NCBI GenBank assembly: GCA_964403015.1
Contig: CAYOEJ010000005.1
Coordinates: 5,942-69,941, forward strand
DNA: 64,000 bases
Origin: CAYOEJ01 sp964403015
GTDB lineage: Bacteria; Actinomycetota; Actinomycetes; Actinomycetales; Actinomycetaceae
Direction: 5' to 3'
Shown: piece after piece, positions 43,241-52,334 of the stretch
How the letters are laid out: each line of letters begins with the position of its first letter
How positions within the stretch are numbered: position 1 is the first letter of the stretch
Program-made: the position numbers and the translations under genes
The notes under the pieces: generated by a model
Seen by the model: only the letters and a program-made list of their open reading frames with translations
Database searches by the model: none
What the model was told of the DNA's origin: nothing

Positions 43241-44164
43241 CTAGGAGTCGAGAAGCGGCAAACCGTTGATCAGGGTATCGGCATATTCGATGTCGTCGCC
43301 CAATGTACGTAGTTCCTCGATGAGCAAGTGTTCGAGAGTACGCCTGGGCATTGGGATTTGGAGCTGCTGGCGTCCGGGACGATTGAGATAGGCAACGTCG
43401 TCTCCGTTGGGACGCACGATCTCTAGCACACCGGACTTTCGGAAGAGCCGCACGGCGTTGATTCCGGGACCTTCCCCGCGAATCGCTGCTGCTGGAACAC
43501 CAAGGCGAAGCCCGAGCCAAGCGGCCAGAAGATTTGCGCCACCTCGATCGATATTGCCTTCCACTTCAACGCGATCAATTGCCTCGTGTGGCGGCTCATC
43601 AATAAGAGCGGCCACCTGACCACGCCACAGAGTGATGCTTGCCCACGAAAGGTCTGTATCACCAGGCTGGCGGTGGTTTGCCATGGCGGTCATTTTTACC
43701 ATGGGGCTCTTGGTTGAATTGGCGTCTGTAATACGACGGCGAGAGATGCGCCCAAGCGCAGTTCGGGAAGGCTTGGTCGGGGCTTCTTGGACCCACCACG
43801 TCATCACGGTGGCATCGGGCAGGAGAAGAGGCATAACGAGACTCGCCTGATCCTCACCAGCACCGTTCGACGGACGAAGAATAACCACCTCGGTCAGCCC
43901 CACATCACCGCCCACGATGATCTCCGCGTCAAGATTTGCTTCACCATCGTGCTTCGCATCGGGCAGAAGCACGATAATTCGGCACGGATGCGCACGCGTG
44001 ACTGCGGTAGCTGTGCCAATTGCGCGCTGCACACCTTCCTCGTCCCGGACCACCGCAATAAGCGTGAGAACGCGTCCAAGCGCGGTCGAGCCAGATTCGG
44101 TGCGAAGGGCGTCGAGGCGCTTGGCAACCTTCGTGGAGGTTGTTCCTGAAATAGTTTCACTCAT
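43241..44164 (-). CDS. opcA: Glucose-6-phosphate dehydrogenase assembly protein OpcA
   Basis: OpcA is an allosteric activator or assembly factor of glucose-6-phosphate dehydrogenase, known from cyanobacteria and actinobacteria. The 307-residue protein shows family features RTESGSTALGRVLTLIAVV, CRIIVLLPD, ASLVMPLLLPDATVMTWW and DLSWASITLWRGQVAALIDEPPHE. It starts 9 bases after the zwf stop. In M. tuberculosis the next gene is pgl (6-phosphogluconolactonase); here opcA is the last gene and pgl must be elsewhere. Confidence 0.92.
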   Translation of the reverse strand: MSETISGTTSTKVAKRLDALRTESGSTALGRVLTLIAVVRDEEGVQRAIGTATAVTRAHPCRIIVLLPDAKHDGEANLDAEIIVGGDVGLTEVVILRPSNGAGEDQASLVMPLLLPDATVMTWWVQEAPTKPSRTALGRISRRRITDANSTKSPMVKMTAMANHRQPGDTDLSWASITLWRGQVAALIDEPPHEAIDRVEVEGNIDRGGANLLAAWLGLRLGVPAAAIRGEGPGINAVRLFRKSGVLEIVRPNGDDVAYLNRPGRQQLQIPMPRRTLEHLLIEELRTLGDDIEYADTLINGLPLLDS

Positions 44165-44173
44165 GGTTTCTCC

Positions 44174-45712
44174 TTAGGCCCTGCGCCACTTGCGGCCATC
44201 GACTTCGAGCATGTCATTTGACGACGTCGGACCCCACGAACCAGGTGGATAGAGCTCCAGTGGTCCGCTCTGATTCTCCCAATACTTGGTTGCAGGATCG
44301 ACCAGCTTCCAAGAAAGCTCGAGCTCACGTTGATGGGGGAAGAGTGGAGGTTCTCCGAGGAGTACATCGAGAATGAGGCGCTCATAGGCTTCGGGCGCGT
44401 ACTCGGTGAACGCATGACCGTAGCCAAAATCCATCGTGACGTCACGAAGACGCATGTCTGACCCGGGCACCTTGGATCCAAACCGGAAAGTCACTCCTTC
44501 TTCAGGTTGGATCCGGATGACCAACATGTTCTTGCCGAGTGTGCTGCTTTGTTCCTCGGTGAATGGGAGGAACGGCGGCTTTCTAAAGACGATCGCCACC
44601 TCTGTGACGCGTCGGCCTAGTCGCTTACCGGCCCGCAGGTAGAACGGCACGCCAGCCCAGCGTCGAGTGTCGATGGCGAGCTTGAGAGCCGCATACGTGT
44701 CAGTACGAGAGTCGCTGGCAACGCCGTCTTCTTCAAGGTAGGACGGAACGTACTCACCACCCTGCCAGCCGCCGTCGTACTGAGCGAACACGGAGGATTC
44801 GTTGACCTCGCCCCAGAGTCGCGTCGCTTCAAGAACCGTTTCTTTTTCACGACGCAGCGCACCGGGCTCAAGCGACGTGGGCTCTTCCATCGCTGTGAGA
44901 GCTAGGAGCTGCAATAGGTGGTTCTGGAGCACATCGCGGGCAGCGCCAACGCCGTCGTAGTAGCCGCCTCGTCCTTCAATTCCGATGTCTTCCGCCATAG
45001 TGATCTGAACATGGTCCACGTGGGCGCCATTCCAGATGGGCTCGAAAAACTCATTGGCAAAGCGTAGCGCGAGGATGTTCTGTACCGTCTCCTTGCCAAG
45101 GTAGTGGTCGATCCTAAAGATCGACTCTTCGTCAAAGACCGAGGTGACAACTTCGTTGAGTTCCTGCGATGAGGCGAGATCATGGCCGAAAGGTTTTTCG
45201 ACCACCACCCGACGCCAGCCGCTCTTTCCGGCGTCGTTGTCCAGGCCGGCGTCCTTCAACGAGGTAAGCACAGTTGAAAAGAGATTTGGCGGGATCGCGA
45301 GGTAATAAGCATAGTTCCCTCCGGTACCTCGCTCTGATTCGGCCTCGTCGAGCACTTTGGAAAGTTCTGCATAGGTTGCTGGATCGTCATATTCACCCAG
45401 CACCATCCGGAATCCATCCATCATCTGTTTGATGGTGGTTTCGTTGATTCCAGTTTTCGCGCCGTTACGCATGGATTCCTCAACGAAAGCGGCGATTTCT
45501 TCGGCGCTCTTCTTGGGTCGCGCAACTCCGACCAGAGTGAACGACGGCGGAAGCAGCCCGCGGTTTGCTAAGTCATAGATAGCCGGGAGCACCTTGCGCT
45601 CAGATAGGTCGCCCGTGATGCCATAGAGAACGAGGCCGCACGGTCCCGCGATGCGCTGCATGCGCCGGTCTGAAGGCGATACCAGCGGGTTATCCCACTC
45701 TTCTTTGGCCAT
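44174..45712 (-). CDS. zwf: Glucose-6-phosphate 1-dehydrogenase
   Basis: First oxidative pentose phosphate enzyme, making NADPH. It has 512 residues: GLVLYGITGDLSERKVLPAIYDLA as the nucleotide-binding segment, VVEKPFGHDLASSQEL, the active-site RIDHYLGKETVQN with the catalytic His, and LRAGKRLGRRVTEV. The frame is open to 45757, but ATG 45712 has AGGGG at suitable spacing and gives the usual N-terminus (WDNPLVSPSDRR...IAGPCG). A terminator-like hairpin separates it from tal upstream. opcA follows. Confidence 0.95.
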   Translation of the reverse strand: MAKEEWDNPLVSPSDRRMQRIAGPCGLVLYGITGDLSERKVLPAIYDLANRGLLPPSFTLVGVARPKKSAEEIAAFVEESMRNGAKTGINETTIKQMMDGFRMVLGEYDDPATYAELSKVLDEAESERGTGGNYAYYLAIPPNLFSTVLTSLKDAGLDNDAGKSGWRRVVVEKPFGHDLASSQELNEVVTSVFDEESIFRIDHYLGKETVQNILALRFANEFFEPIWNGAHVDHVQITMAEDIGIEGRGGYYDGVGAARDVLQNHLLQLLALTAMEEPTSLEPGALRREKETVLEATRLWGEVNESSVFAQYDGGWQGGEYVPSYLEEDGVASDSRTDTYAALKLAIDTRRWAGVPFYLRAGKRLGRRVTEVAIVFRKPPFLPFTEEQSSTLGKNMLVIRIQPEEGVTFRFGSKVPGSDMRLRDVTMDFGYGHAFTEYAPEAYERLILDVLLGEPPLFPHQRELELSWKLVDPATKYWENQSGPLELYPPGSWGPTSSNDMLEVDGRKWRRA

Positions 45713-45743
45713 TTTTAACACCCCTGTGTTCGATAAAAATGAA

Positions 45744-45771
45744 GGTGGCTCGGGCAATAACCCGAGCCACC
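45744..45771 (-). terminator. Terminator-like hairpin between tal and zwf
   Basis: A perfect 11-bp stem, GGTGGCTCGGG (45744-45754) with CCCGAGCCACC (45761-45771), six-base loop. Read on the minus strand it is followed by TTCATTTTTATC, giving an intrinsic terminator or attenuator after tal and before zwf. Confidence 0.88.
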
Positions 45772-45792
45772 ACCATGTGTATGTTTACCAGC

Positions 45793-46890
45793 TTATTCCA
45801 TCGCGTCCTGAACTGTCTCAATTAGTTCATTCCAAGCGATTTCAAACTTCTCGACGCCTTCATCTTCGAGCTGCTCGGTCACTTGACGGAAATCGACGCC
45901 GAGGCGCACGATCTTCTCAAGCACGCGCTTGCCAGATTCGATGTTGGGACGAATCGTATCGCCTTCGAGGTTGGCACTTTCGGCTGATGCCTCAAGAGTA
46001 GCCTCCGGCATCGTGTTGACGACGTTCTTCGCCACGAGTTGGTCCACATACATCGTGGGGGAGTACTCGGGGTTCTTCACGCCGGTCGATGCCCACAGAG
46101 GACGCTGCACATTTGCACCCTGGGATGCGAGCTTCTTAAAACGATCGGATTCCTCGAAAACCTCGATATAGGCGCCATAGGCGACCCGCGCGTTTGCCAC
46201 GCCCGCCTTGCCACGCATGGCAAGTGCATCGGGACCGCCAAGCTTTTCGAGACGCTTATCAACTTCAGTATCTACACGGGATACGAAGAATGATGCCACG
46301 GAGTGGATCTTTGACAGATCGTGTCCATTTTCCGCAGCCTTTTCAAGGCCCGTGAGGTAGGCATCAATGACTTCGCGATAGCGTTCAACCGAGAAGATCA
46401 GCGTCACGTTCACACTGATACCCTCGGCAATCGTTGCCGTGATAGCCGGAAGGCCGGCGCCGGTTGCCGGGATCTTGATCATCGCATTGGGGCGATCCAC
46501 AAGTTCCCACAGTTCCTTGGCCTGCAGGTAGGTCTTCTCACTTTGGCGAGCAAGCCGAGGATCAACCTCGATCGAGACGCGTCCGTCGTAGCCACCCGTT
46601 GCCGCGAAAGTCTCTGTGAAGAGATCGCACGCGTCACGAACGTCGTCAGTGGTCAGGGTCGTAATAACCTTCTCCACGCTTGCGCCTTCGTCTGCCAGAC
46701 GGCTGACGTCTTCCGCGTAGTCTTCTGACCCAGAGATTGCAGCTTGGAAGATGGCGGGGTTGGTGGTGACGCCCACGACGGAGCTGGAGTCGACCAGATC
46801 CTTCAGGTTACCGGTTGTTACCCGGTTCCTCGAGAGGTCGTCAAGCCAGATTGACACTCCAAGGTTGGAGAGTTCAGCTAGTTTGCTCAT
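45793..46890 (-). CDS. tal: Transaldolase
   Basis: Moves dihydroxyacetone units in the non-oxidative pentose phosphate pathway. The 365-residue TalB-like barrel has GVSIWLDDLSRNRV, VVGVTTNPAIFQAAI, VSIEVDPRLA, the Schiff-base Lys in NAMIKIPATGAGLPA, VNVTLIFSVERY and RPLWASTGVKNPEYS. ATG 46890 is set by AAGGAAG 4 bases before it, not the longer frame from 46938. It lies 10 bases after tkt. No Pgi domain is fused. Confidence 0.95.
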   Translation of the reverse strand: MSKLAELSNLGVSIWLDDLSRNRVTTGNLKDLVDSSSVVGVTTNPAIFQAAISGSEDYAEDVSRLADEGASVEKVITTLTTDDVRDACDLFTETFAATGGYDGRVSIEVDPRLARQSEKTYLQAKELWELVDRPNAMIKIPATGAGLPAITATIAEGISVNVTLIFSVERYREVIDAYLTGLEKAAENGHDLSKIHSVASFFVSRVDTEVDKRLEKLGGPDALAMRGKAGVANARVAYGAYIEVFEESDRFKKLASQGANVQRPLWASTGVKNPEYSPTMYVDQLVAKNVVNTMPEATLEASAESANLEGDTIRPNIESGKRVLEKIVRLGVDFRQVTEQLEDEGVEKFEIAWNELIETVQDAME

Positions 46891-46900
46891 GATCTTCCTT

Positions 46901-48994
46901 TCAGTTCGCCGCGTCCATGGATTCCTTGGCGGCGGCAACGACCGCGTCGGCGGTTATGCCAAAGCGCTCGAATAGTTCTGCACCGGCGGCGGATGCGCCG
47001 TAATGGTTGATACCAACAGAGCGACCGGCGTCGCCGACGATTCCAGCCCAACCAAAGGTCACGCCAGCCTCAACGGAAACGCGAGCCTTGATGTCGGTGG
47101 GAATCACGGAGTTACGGTAGGTCTCATCCTGCTCCTCGAACCATTCGAGGCAGGGGAGTGAAACAACGCGAGCGCCGATACCTTCCTCAGCGAGCTTCTT
47201 GCGCGCCTCGAGCGCGACCGAGACCTCTGAGCCAGTAGCGATGAGCACGACGTCAAGCTTCTCGGCGTCGGCGAGCACATATCCGCCGCGGAGCACACCT
47301 TCTGCCGCCGCGTAGGTATCGCCCTGCGCCGGACCATCCCCACGCTCAATCACGGGCAGGTTCTGGCGGGACAGAATCAGGCCCGCGGCATGGTTGTCGC
47401 GCTCCAGAATTCCACGCCATGCGTAGGATGTCTCGTTTGCGTCGGCAGGACGGACGATATCCAGCTGGGGGATAGCACGGTATGACCACAGGTGCTCAAC
47501 CGGCTGATGAGTGGGGCCATCCTCGCCCACACCAATCGAATCGTGAGTCCACACGAATGTCGATGGCACCTTCATGAGTGCACCTAGACGCACTGCTCCA
47601 CGCATGTAGTCGGCGAAGCAGAAGAATGTGCCACCGTATGGTCGGGTTAGACCGTGGATCGAAATACCGTTAAGGATTGCGCCCATGGCGTGCTCGCGGA
47701 TACCGAAATGCAGTGTACGCCCGTAGATGTTGCCTTGGAACATCTTCGACGAACGTTCCTCGGGAAGGAAGGAGGGTTCGCCTTCCATCGTGGTGTTATT
47801 CGAGCCAGCGAGGTCGGCCGAGCCACCCCACAGTTCTGGCAGAACATCCTTGAGAGCGTTGAGCACCTTTCCAGATGCCGCGCGCGTAGCAAGATCCTTG
47901 TCCGTGGGGAATACCGGGAGGTTTTCTTCCCAGCCTTCGGGGAGCTTGCGCTCGGTGAGACGATCGAGCAGGTCGGAACGCTCGGGGTTGGCCTCGCGCC
48001 ACGTGCGCATCGACTCTTCCCAACCATCACGGGCTTCCTTAGCACGGTTAGCAGCATTCGTGCGGGTGTGCTCCAGAACTTCGGGGTCGATCTGGAATGT
48101 CTTTTCTGGATCGAGTCCGAGAATCTCCTTGAGCTTGGCCACTTCATCGCCACCGAGCTTGGAACCGTGTGAGGCACCCGTGCCCTGAGCATTCGGGCTC
48201 GGCCAAGCGATGATGGTGGAGAGCTTAATAATGGACGGCTTGTCCGTGACCTTCTGAGCTTCTGTGATGGCGTTGTATAGGCCGGCGACGTCCTCTTGAT
48301 AGTCACCGTTGTTGCGCCAGTCCACATGCTGCGTATGCCAGCCGTAAGCCTCGTAGCGCTTGAGCACGTCCTCGGAGAATGCGATCGAGGTATCGTCCTC
48401 AATAGAAATCTGGTTGTCATCAAAAATCAGGATGAGATTACCCAGATTCTGCGTGCCTGCCAACGAGCACGCCTCGGACGTGATGCCCTCCTGCAGACAG
48501 CCTTCGCCTGCCACAACGAAGATGTTGTGATCGAACGGGCTTTCGCCCTCAGGAGCATCTGGATCAAGCAGGCCGCGTTCCTTGCGCGCCGCCATGGCCA
48601 TACCTACCGCCGAAGCGAGACCCTGACCGAGCGGGCCAGTGGTAATTTCAACGCCCTTCGTGTGGCGGTATTCTGGGTGACCTGGGGTGGCCGATTCGTA
48701 GGTGCGTAGTGCCTGGAGGTCTTCGATTTCAAGACCGTAGCCCGCGAGGAACAGCTGGTTGTAGAGCGTCAAAGATGTGTGGCCTACCGACAGGACAAAG
48801 CGGTCGCGGCCGAGCCACATGTCATCAGAAGGATCGTGGCGCATGACCTTCTGGAAAAGCACGTACGCAAGTGGCGAGAGTGAAATTGCGGTGCCGGGGT
48901 GTCCGTTTCCAACCTTTTCGACGGCGTCGGCGGCGAGCGCACGCCCGGTGTCTACAGCTCGCTGATCAAGCTCTGTCCAATTAAAGCTGGTCAT
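46901..48994 (-). CDS. tkt: Transketolase
   Basis: Thiamine-diphosphate enzyme moving two-carbon units between sugar phosphates. It has 697 residues: VGNGHPGTAISLSPLAYVLF, GHTSLTLYNQLFLAGYG, GPLGQGLASAVGMAMA, the ThDP-binding VVAGEGCLQEG...LILIFDDNQISI, then the pyrimidine domain FGIREHAMGAILNGI and HDSIGVGEDGPTHQPVEHL. Strong AAGAAGGAAG site before the ATG. The promoter should lie in the 127-base gap shared with divergent xerD; no -10/-35 pair was clear. Confidence 0.96.
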   Translation of the reverse strand: MTSFNWTELDQRAVDTGRALAADAVEKVGNGHPGTAISLSPLAYVLFQKVMRHDPSDDMWLGRDRFVLSVGHTSLTLYNQLFLAGYGLEIEDLQALRTYESATPGHPEYRHTKGVEITTGPLGQGLASAVGMAMAARKERGLLDPDAPEGESPFDHNIFVVAGEGCLQEGITSEACSLAGTQNLGNLILIFDDNQISIEDDTSIAFSEDVLKRYEAYGWHTQHVDWRNNGDYQEDVAGLYNAITEAQKVTDKPSIIKLSTIIAWPSPNAQGTGASHGSKLGGDEVAKLKEILGLDPEKTFQIDPEVLEHTRTNAANRAKEARDGWEESMRTWREANPERSDLLDRLTERKLPEGWEENLPVFPTDKDLATRAASGKVLNALKDVLPELWGGSADLAGSNNTTMEGEPSFLPEERSSKMFQGNIYGRTLHFGIREHAMGAILNGISIHGLTRPYGGTFFCFADYMRGAVRLGALMKVPSTFVWTHDSIGVGEDGPTHQPVEHLWSYRAIPQLDIVRPADANETSYAWRGILERDNHAAGLILSRQNLPVIERGDGPAQGDTYAAAEGVLRGGYVLADAEKLDVVLIATGSEVSVALEARKKLAEEGIGARVVSLPCLEWFEEQDETYRNSVIPTDIKARVSVEAGVTFGWAGIVGDAGRSVGINHYGASAAGAELFERFGITADAVVAAAKESMDAAN

Positions 48995-49121
48995 ACTTCC
49001 TTCTTCCTGGTTTGCTGACCGCGCCGATTCCTCAGCACAGTTTTTCCATACGTATTAAGGGTATATCCTTTACTCACGAAACTCGGGTCTTTAGGCCAGA
49101 AATGGGACGTTAAGAATCGCG

Positions 49122-50093
49122 ATGACTACCAATTTTCCGCGCGCTATGGCGAGAGTCCTCGATCAGTACTTCGCCCACCTCTCCGTCGAACGTTCGCTCA
49201 GCGCAAATACGGTGTCTGCCTACAGGCGCGACTTGACGCATTACGCGGCCCATCTTCAGCTCCGTGACATTAAAGATTTCCTTGCCGTTACAGAGGAGGA
49301 TGCCGCCTCATTTGTCGACTACCTAGCAAACCCCGCGTTGAGCGCGCCTGGATCAGCTGCGGCCGGAACTTCAAAGCAACGGGGGATGGCGACGTCGTCG
49401 ATAGCAAGGATGGTGACGTCGGTACGGGGGCTTCACGAGTTTCTCGTGGCCGAAGGTTTAACGACGACGAACCCGACCACCGACCTTCACCCACCCAAGC
49501 TTGGGCGCAAGTTACCCAAAGCAATCAGCATTGCACACATGCGCCAGCTCATCGAATCATCTTCGGTCGGAGAGGGCCCAATCCCGCTTAGAGATAGAGC
49601 GCTGGTAGAAATTCTCTATGGCACGGGCGCCAGAATTTCGGAGGCAGTCGGTCTCAGCGCAGACGACATTGCGTTGGATACGGCCACCATCAGACTTTTC
49701 GGCAAAGGCCGAAAGGAACGGATCTTGCCTCTCGGTTCATACGCCATCGATGCAATCAATGCATATGTGGTTCGCGGGCGGCCAGAACTCGCCGCAAAGG
49801 GCTCCGGATCCTCGGCTTTATTTCTCAACAAACGGGGGAATGCGCTGTCACGACAGTCGGCTTGGGGCGCGATTCAGGACATCGCCGAGCAAGCAGGAGT
49901 AAAGAACGTTACGCCACATACTTTCCGTCATTCTTTTGCCACCCACCTTCTTCAAGGTGGGGCAGACGTACGTATCGTTCAGGAAATGCTCGGCCACTCA
50001 TCGGTCACCACCACGCAGATTTATACGCTCGTGACTCCCGAAACAATGAAGGAAGTCTATGCAAGTACTCACCCGCGTGCTTGGCACGACTGA
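49122..50093 (+). CDS. xerD: Tyrosine recombinase XerD
   Basis: With XerC, resolves chromosome dimers at dif. The 323-residue protein has an N-terminal SAM-like domain (FAHLSVERSLSANTVSAYRRDLTHY) and the catalytic domain with the first Arg in YGTGARISEAVGL (about residue 170), HTFRHSFATHLLQGGADVRIVQEMLGHSS split around the HxxR and second His, and nucleophile Tyr in TTTQIYTLV near residue 300. XerD rather than XerC is preferred from the neighbouring parA-scpAB, as in other actinobacteria. No strong ribosome site is seen, so a leaderless or weak start is possible. Confidence 0.9.
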   Translation: MTTNFPRAMARVLDQYFAHLSVERSLSANTVSAYRRDLTHYAAHLQLRDIKDFLAVTEEDAASFVDYLANPALSAPGSAAAGTSKQRGMATSSIARMVTSVRGLHEFLVAEGLTTTNPTTDLHPPKLGRKLPKAISIAHMRQLIESSSVGEGPIPLRDRALVEILYGTGARISEAVGLSADDIALDTATIRLFGKGRKERILPLGSYAIDAINAYVVRGRPELAAKGSGSSALFLNKRGNALSRQSAWGAIQDIAEQAGVKNVTPHTFRHSFATHLLQGGADVRIVQEMLGHSSVTTTQIYTLVTPETMKEVYASTHPRAWHD

Positions 50094-50124
50094 GTGAAGG
50101 CGATTTATCTAGTAGATTTGTACC

Positions 50125-50982
50125 GTGACTGCAGAACAAACCGACATTCTTGATGAACTTGATCCGAACCGCGACTTTCCGCTGCCTGGAGACATCACTT
50201 CACATGGCCCTGCGCGCATCATCGCGATGTGTAACCAGAAGGGCGGCGTGGGTAAAACCACCACCTCCATCAACCTAGCCGCAGCATTGGCAGGCTACGG
50301 GCGAAAGGTGTTGCTAGTGGACTTCGATCCACAGGGTGCAGCCAGCGCTGGTCTGGGTATCAACGCCATGGCGCTCGATCGAACGATCTACGACGAAATG
50401 GTCTCTGCAAAGCCCGACGTCACCCGTATTATTCACGAGACTTCGGTGGAGAACCTCGACCTCGTTCCTGCAAATATCGAGCTCTCGGCAGCCGAAATTC
50501 AATTGATCAACGAAGTAGCACGCGAGCAGTCACTTTTGCGCGTTCTGCGTCCGATCATGGATACCTACGATGTCGTCATTATCGACTGCCAGCCATCACT
50601 TGGTCTTTTGACTGTCAATGCCCTTACTGCCGCGCACGGAGTTATTATCCCTCTCGAAGCAGAGTTCTTCGCTATGCGTGGTGTTGCCCTGCTCGTAGAC
50701 CAGATTGAGCGCGTTCAAGATCGCTTGAACCCGCGACTGTCAATTGACGGAGTGCTTCTTACCATGGTCGATTCGCGCACTCTTCACGCTCGTGAGGTCA
50801 TTGGCCTTGTCAAACAACGCTTCGGCGATCAGGTGTTTGACACCCAGATCGCTCGTACGGTGAAGTTCCCTGACGCAACCATTGCAGCCGAGCCAATCAC
50901 GAGCTACGCCCCGAATCATCCGGGCTCGAAGGCCTACAAGCGCCTAGCCCGTGAACTGATTGCCCGCGGAGCATCGGCCTAA
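50125..50982 (+). CDS. ParA/Soj-family ATPase (orphan ParA)
   Basis: A 285-residue Walker-type ATPase. Seen: deviant Walker A CNQKGGVGKTTTSINLAAAL near residue 35, VLLVDFDPQGAASAGLGI, the Walker B VVIIDCQPSLGLLTVNAL, and TIAAEPITSYAPNHPGSKAY. No parB follows. The gene stands before scpAB, the place of Rv1708 in M. tuberculosis, so it is the second, ParB-less ParA of actinobacteria, likely linked to chromosome organisation. GTG start; scpA begins 4 bases after its stop. Confidence 0.9.
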   Translation: MTAEQTDILDELDPNRDFPLPGDITSHGPARIIAMCNQKGGVGKTTTSINLAAALAGYGRKVLLVDFDPQGAASAGLGINAMALDRTIYDEMVSAKPDVTRIIHETSVENLDLVPANIELSAAEIQLINEVAREQSLLRVLRPIMDTYDVVIIDCQPSLGLLTVNALTAAHGVIIPLEAEFFAMRGVALLVDQIERVQDRLNPRLSIDGVLLTMVDSRTLHAREVIGLVKQRFGDQVFDTQIARTVKFPDATIAAEPITSYAPNHPGSKAYKRLARELIARGASA

Positions 50983-50986
50983 GTCC

Positions 50987-51778
50987 ATGACCGTGCAGGA
51001 TGACCTCTTTACATCCGAAGGTTTCGCAGTCAACCTTGATGTATTTTCCGGCCCTTTTGAGGTTCTCCTGTCGCTCATCGCGAAGCATCGGCTCGATATC
51101 ACCGAGGTTGCACTCGCAACGGTGACAGATGAGTTCTTGACTTTTATTCGTCAACAAGATGAACTCGATCTTTCGCAGATGTCGGAGTTCCTCGTTGTGG
51201 CAGCAACGCTCCTCGACATCAAAGCGGCCCGGCTTTTGCCACGCGATGAGACTGATGAAGAGGATCTAGAGTTCCTTGAAGCACGCGATCTACTCTTTGC
51301 GAAACTTTTGCAGTATCGAGCCTTCAAGCAGGTTGCGGTGGACATTGCGGCTCGTTTTAGCGCACAGAGCCTAGCATCGCCACGAGACGTCCCCATGGAA
51401 GACGAGTTCAAGGCACTCCTTCCTGAGATTCAGTTGCGAATTGGCCTGCAGGATTTCGCCATACTCGCTGCGCGCGCCATGTCCCGACCACTGCAGGTTG
51501 TAGCGTTTGACCATCTCCACGATCCACTTATGCCTGTTGAGACGCAGATTGCCTTACTCCGCGACCGTATGGTGATAGGGGACCGGGTGTCCTTTAGCTC
51601 ACTTTGTAGCGATGCCTACAACGTTCCCACCGTGGTCTCACGCTTCCTTGCGGTTCTCGAAATGCTCCGCGGGGGAGAGGTTCATATCGACCAAGATGGA
51701 CCTCTGGAGCCGCTGCTCATCACGCGTGTCAAACCCGAGAGCGCGCAGTACTTCGACGAAGGAGAAGACTATGAGTGA
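50987..51778 (+). CDS. scpA: Segregation and condensation protein A
   Basis: Kleisin subunit that bridges the SMC head domains in bacterial condensin. It has 263 residues: FAVNLDVFSGPFEVLLSLIAKHRLDITEV, FLVVAATLLDIKAARLLP, a variable middle, and the C-terminal winged helix with FLAVLEMLRGGEV. ATG 50987 is preferred over 50960, giving the usual N-terminus 4 bases after the parA stop. The stop overlaps the scpB start by 8 bases (ATGAGTGA), coupling the two subunits. Confidence 0.93.
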   Translation: MTVQDDLFTSEGFAVNLDVFSGPFEVLLSLIAKHRLDITEVALATVTDEFLTFIRQQDELDLSQMSEFLVVAATLLDIKAARLLPRDETDEEDLEFLEARDLLFAKLLQYRAFKQVAVDIAARFSAQSLASPRDVPMEDEFKALLPEIQLRIGLQDFAILAARAMSRPLQVVAFDHLHDPLMPVETQIALLRDRMVIGDRVSFSSLCSDAYNVPTVVSRFLAVLEMLRGGEVHIDQDGPLEPLLITRVKPESAQYFDEGEDYE

Positions 51779-52334
51779 AGACGGATTTCGCAGAGGAGCT
51801 CTCGAAGCAATCCTCATGGTGTCCCCCGAGTCCGTCACGGTAAAAGCGCTGGCCTTCGCCATTGAAAGTACGGAAGCTGAGACGGATGCACTGCTTCGCT
51901 CGATCGCCCGAGCATATGCGGAGGAGGAGCCACCACGCGGCTTTCAACTCCGCGAGGTTGGGGGCGGCTGGCGGTTCTATTCTCACCCGCGCTATGCCGA
52001 CGTCGTCGGTAGTTTCGTTACCCATGGGCAATCGAACAAACTCTCGGCGCAAGCGCTTGAAACACTTGCAGTCATTGCCTACCGGCAGCCCGTCACGCGC
52101 GCGCAAATTGCCGCAATCCGTGGTGTTGAGGTAGATTCAGTAGTTCGAACTTTGCAGACGCGGGGCCTCATAGAGCAAACTGGCAACACGCAGGCAACGG
52201 GCGCGAGCCTATACGAAACCACCGATCTTTTCCTTGAAAAGATGGGCATGAACTCACTCGAGGAACTGGCACCTCTTGCTCCCTACCTGCCAGATGACGA
52301 AGAACTCGCAGACGTCGAGAAGGAGTTGGCATGA
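51771..52334 (+). CDS. scpB: Segregation and condensation protein B
   Basis: Winged-helix partner of ScpA. It has 187 residues: GALEAILMVSPESVTVKALA, GFQLREVGGGWRFYSHP, LSAQALETLAVIAYRQPVTRAQIAAIRGV, and SLYETTDLFLEKMGMNSLEELAPLAPYLP. A longer frame starts at 51612, but that reads through scpA out of frame; ATG 51771 with GAAGGAGAAG before it is the start. It overlaps rluB by 4 bases (ATGA). Confidence 0.93.
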   Translation: MSEDGFRRGALEAILMVSPESVTVKALAFAIESTEAETDALLRSIARAYAEEEPPRGFQLREVGGGWRFYSHPRYADVVGSFVTHGQSNKLSAQALETLAVIAYRQPVTRAQIAAIRGVEVDSVVRTLQTRGLIEQTGNTQATGASLYETTDLFLEKMGMNSLEELAPLAPYLPDDEELADVEKELA

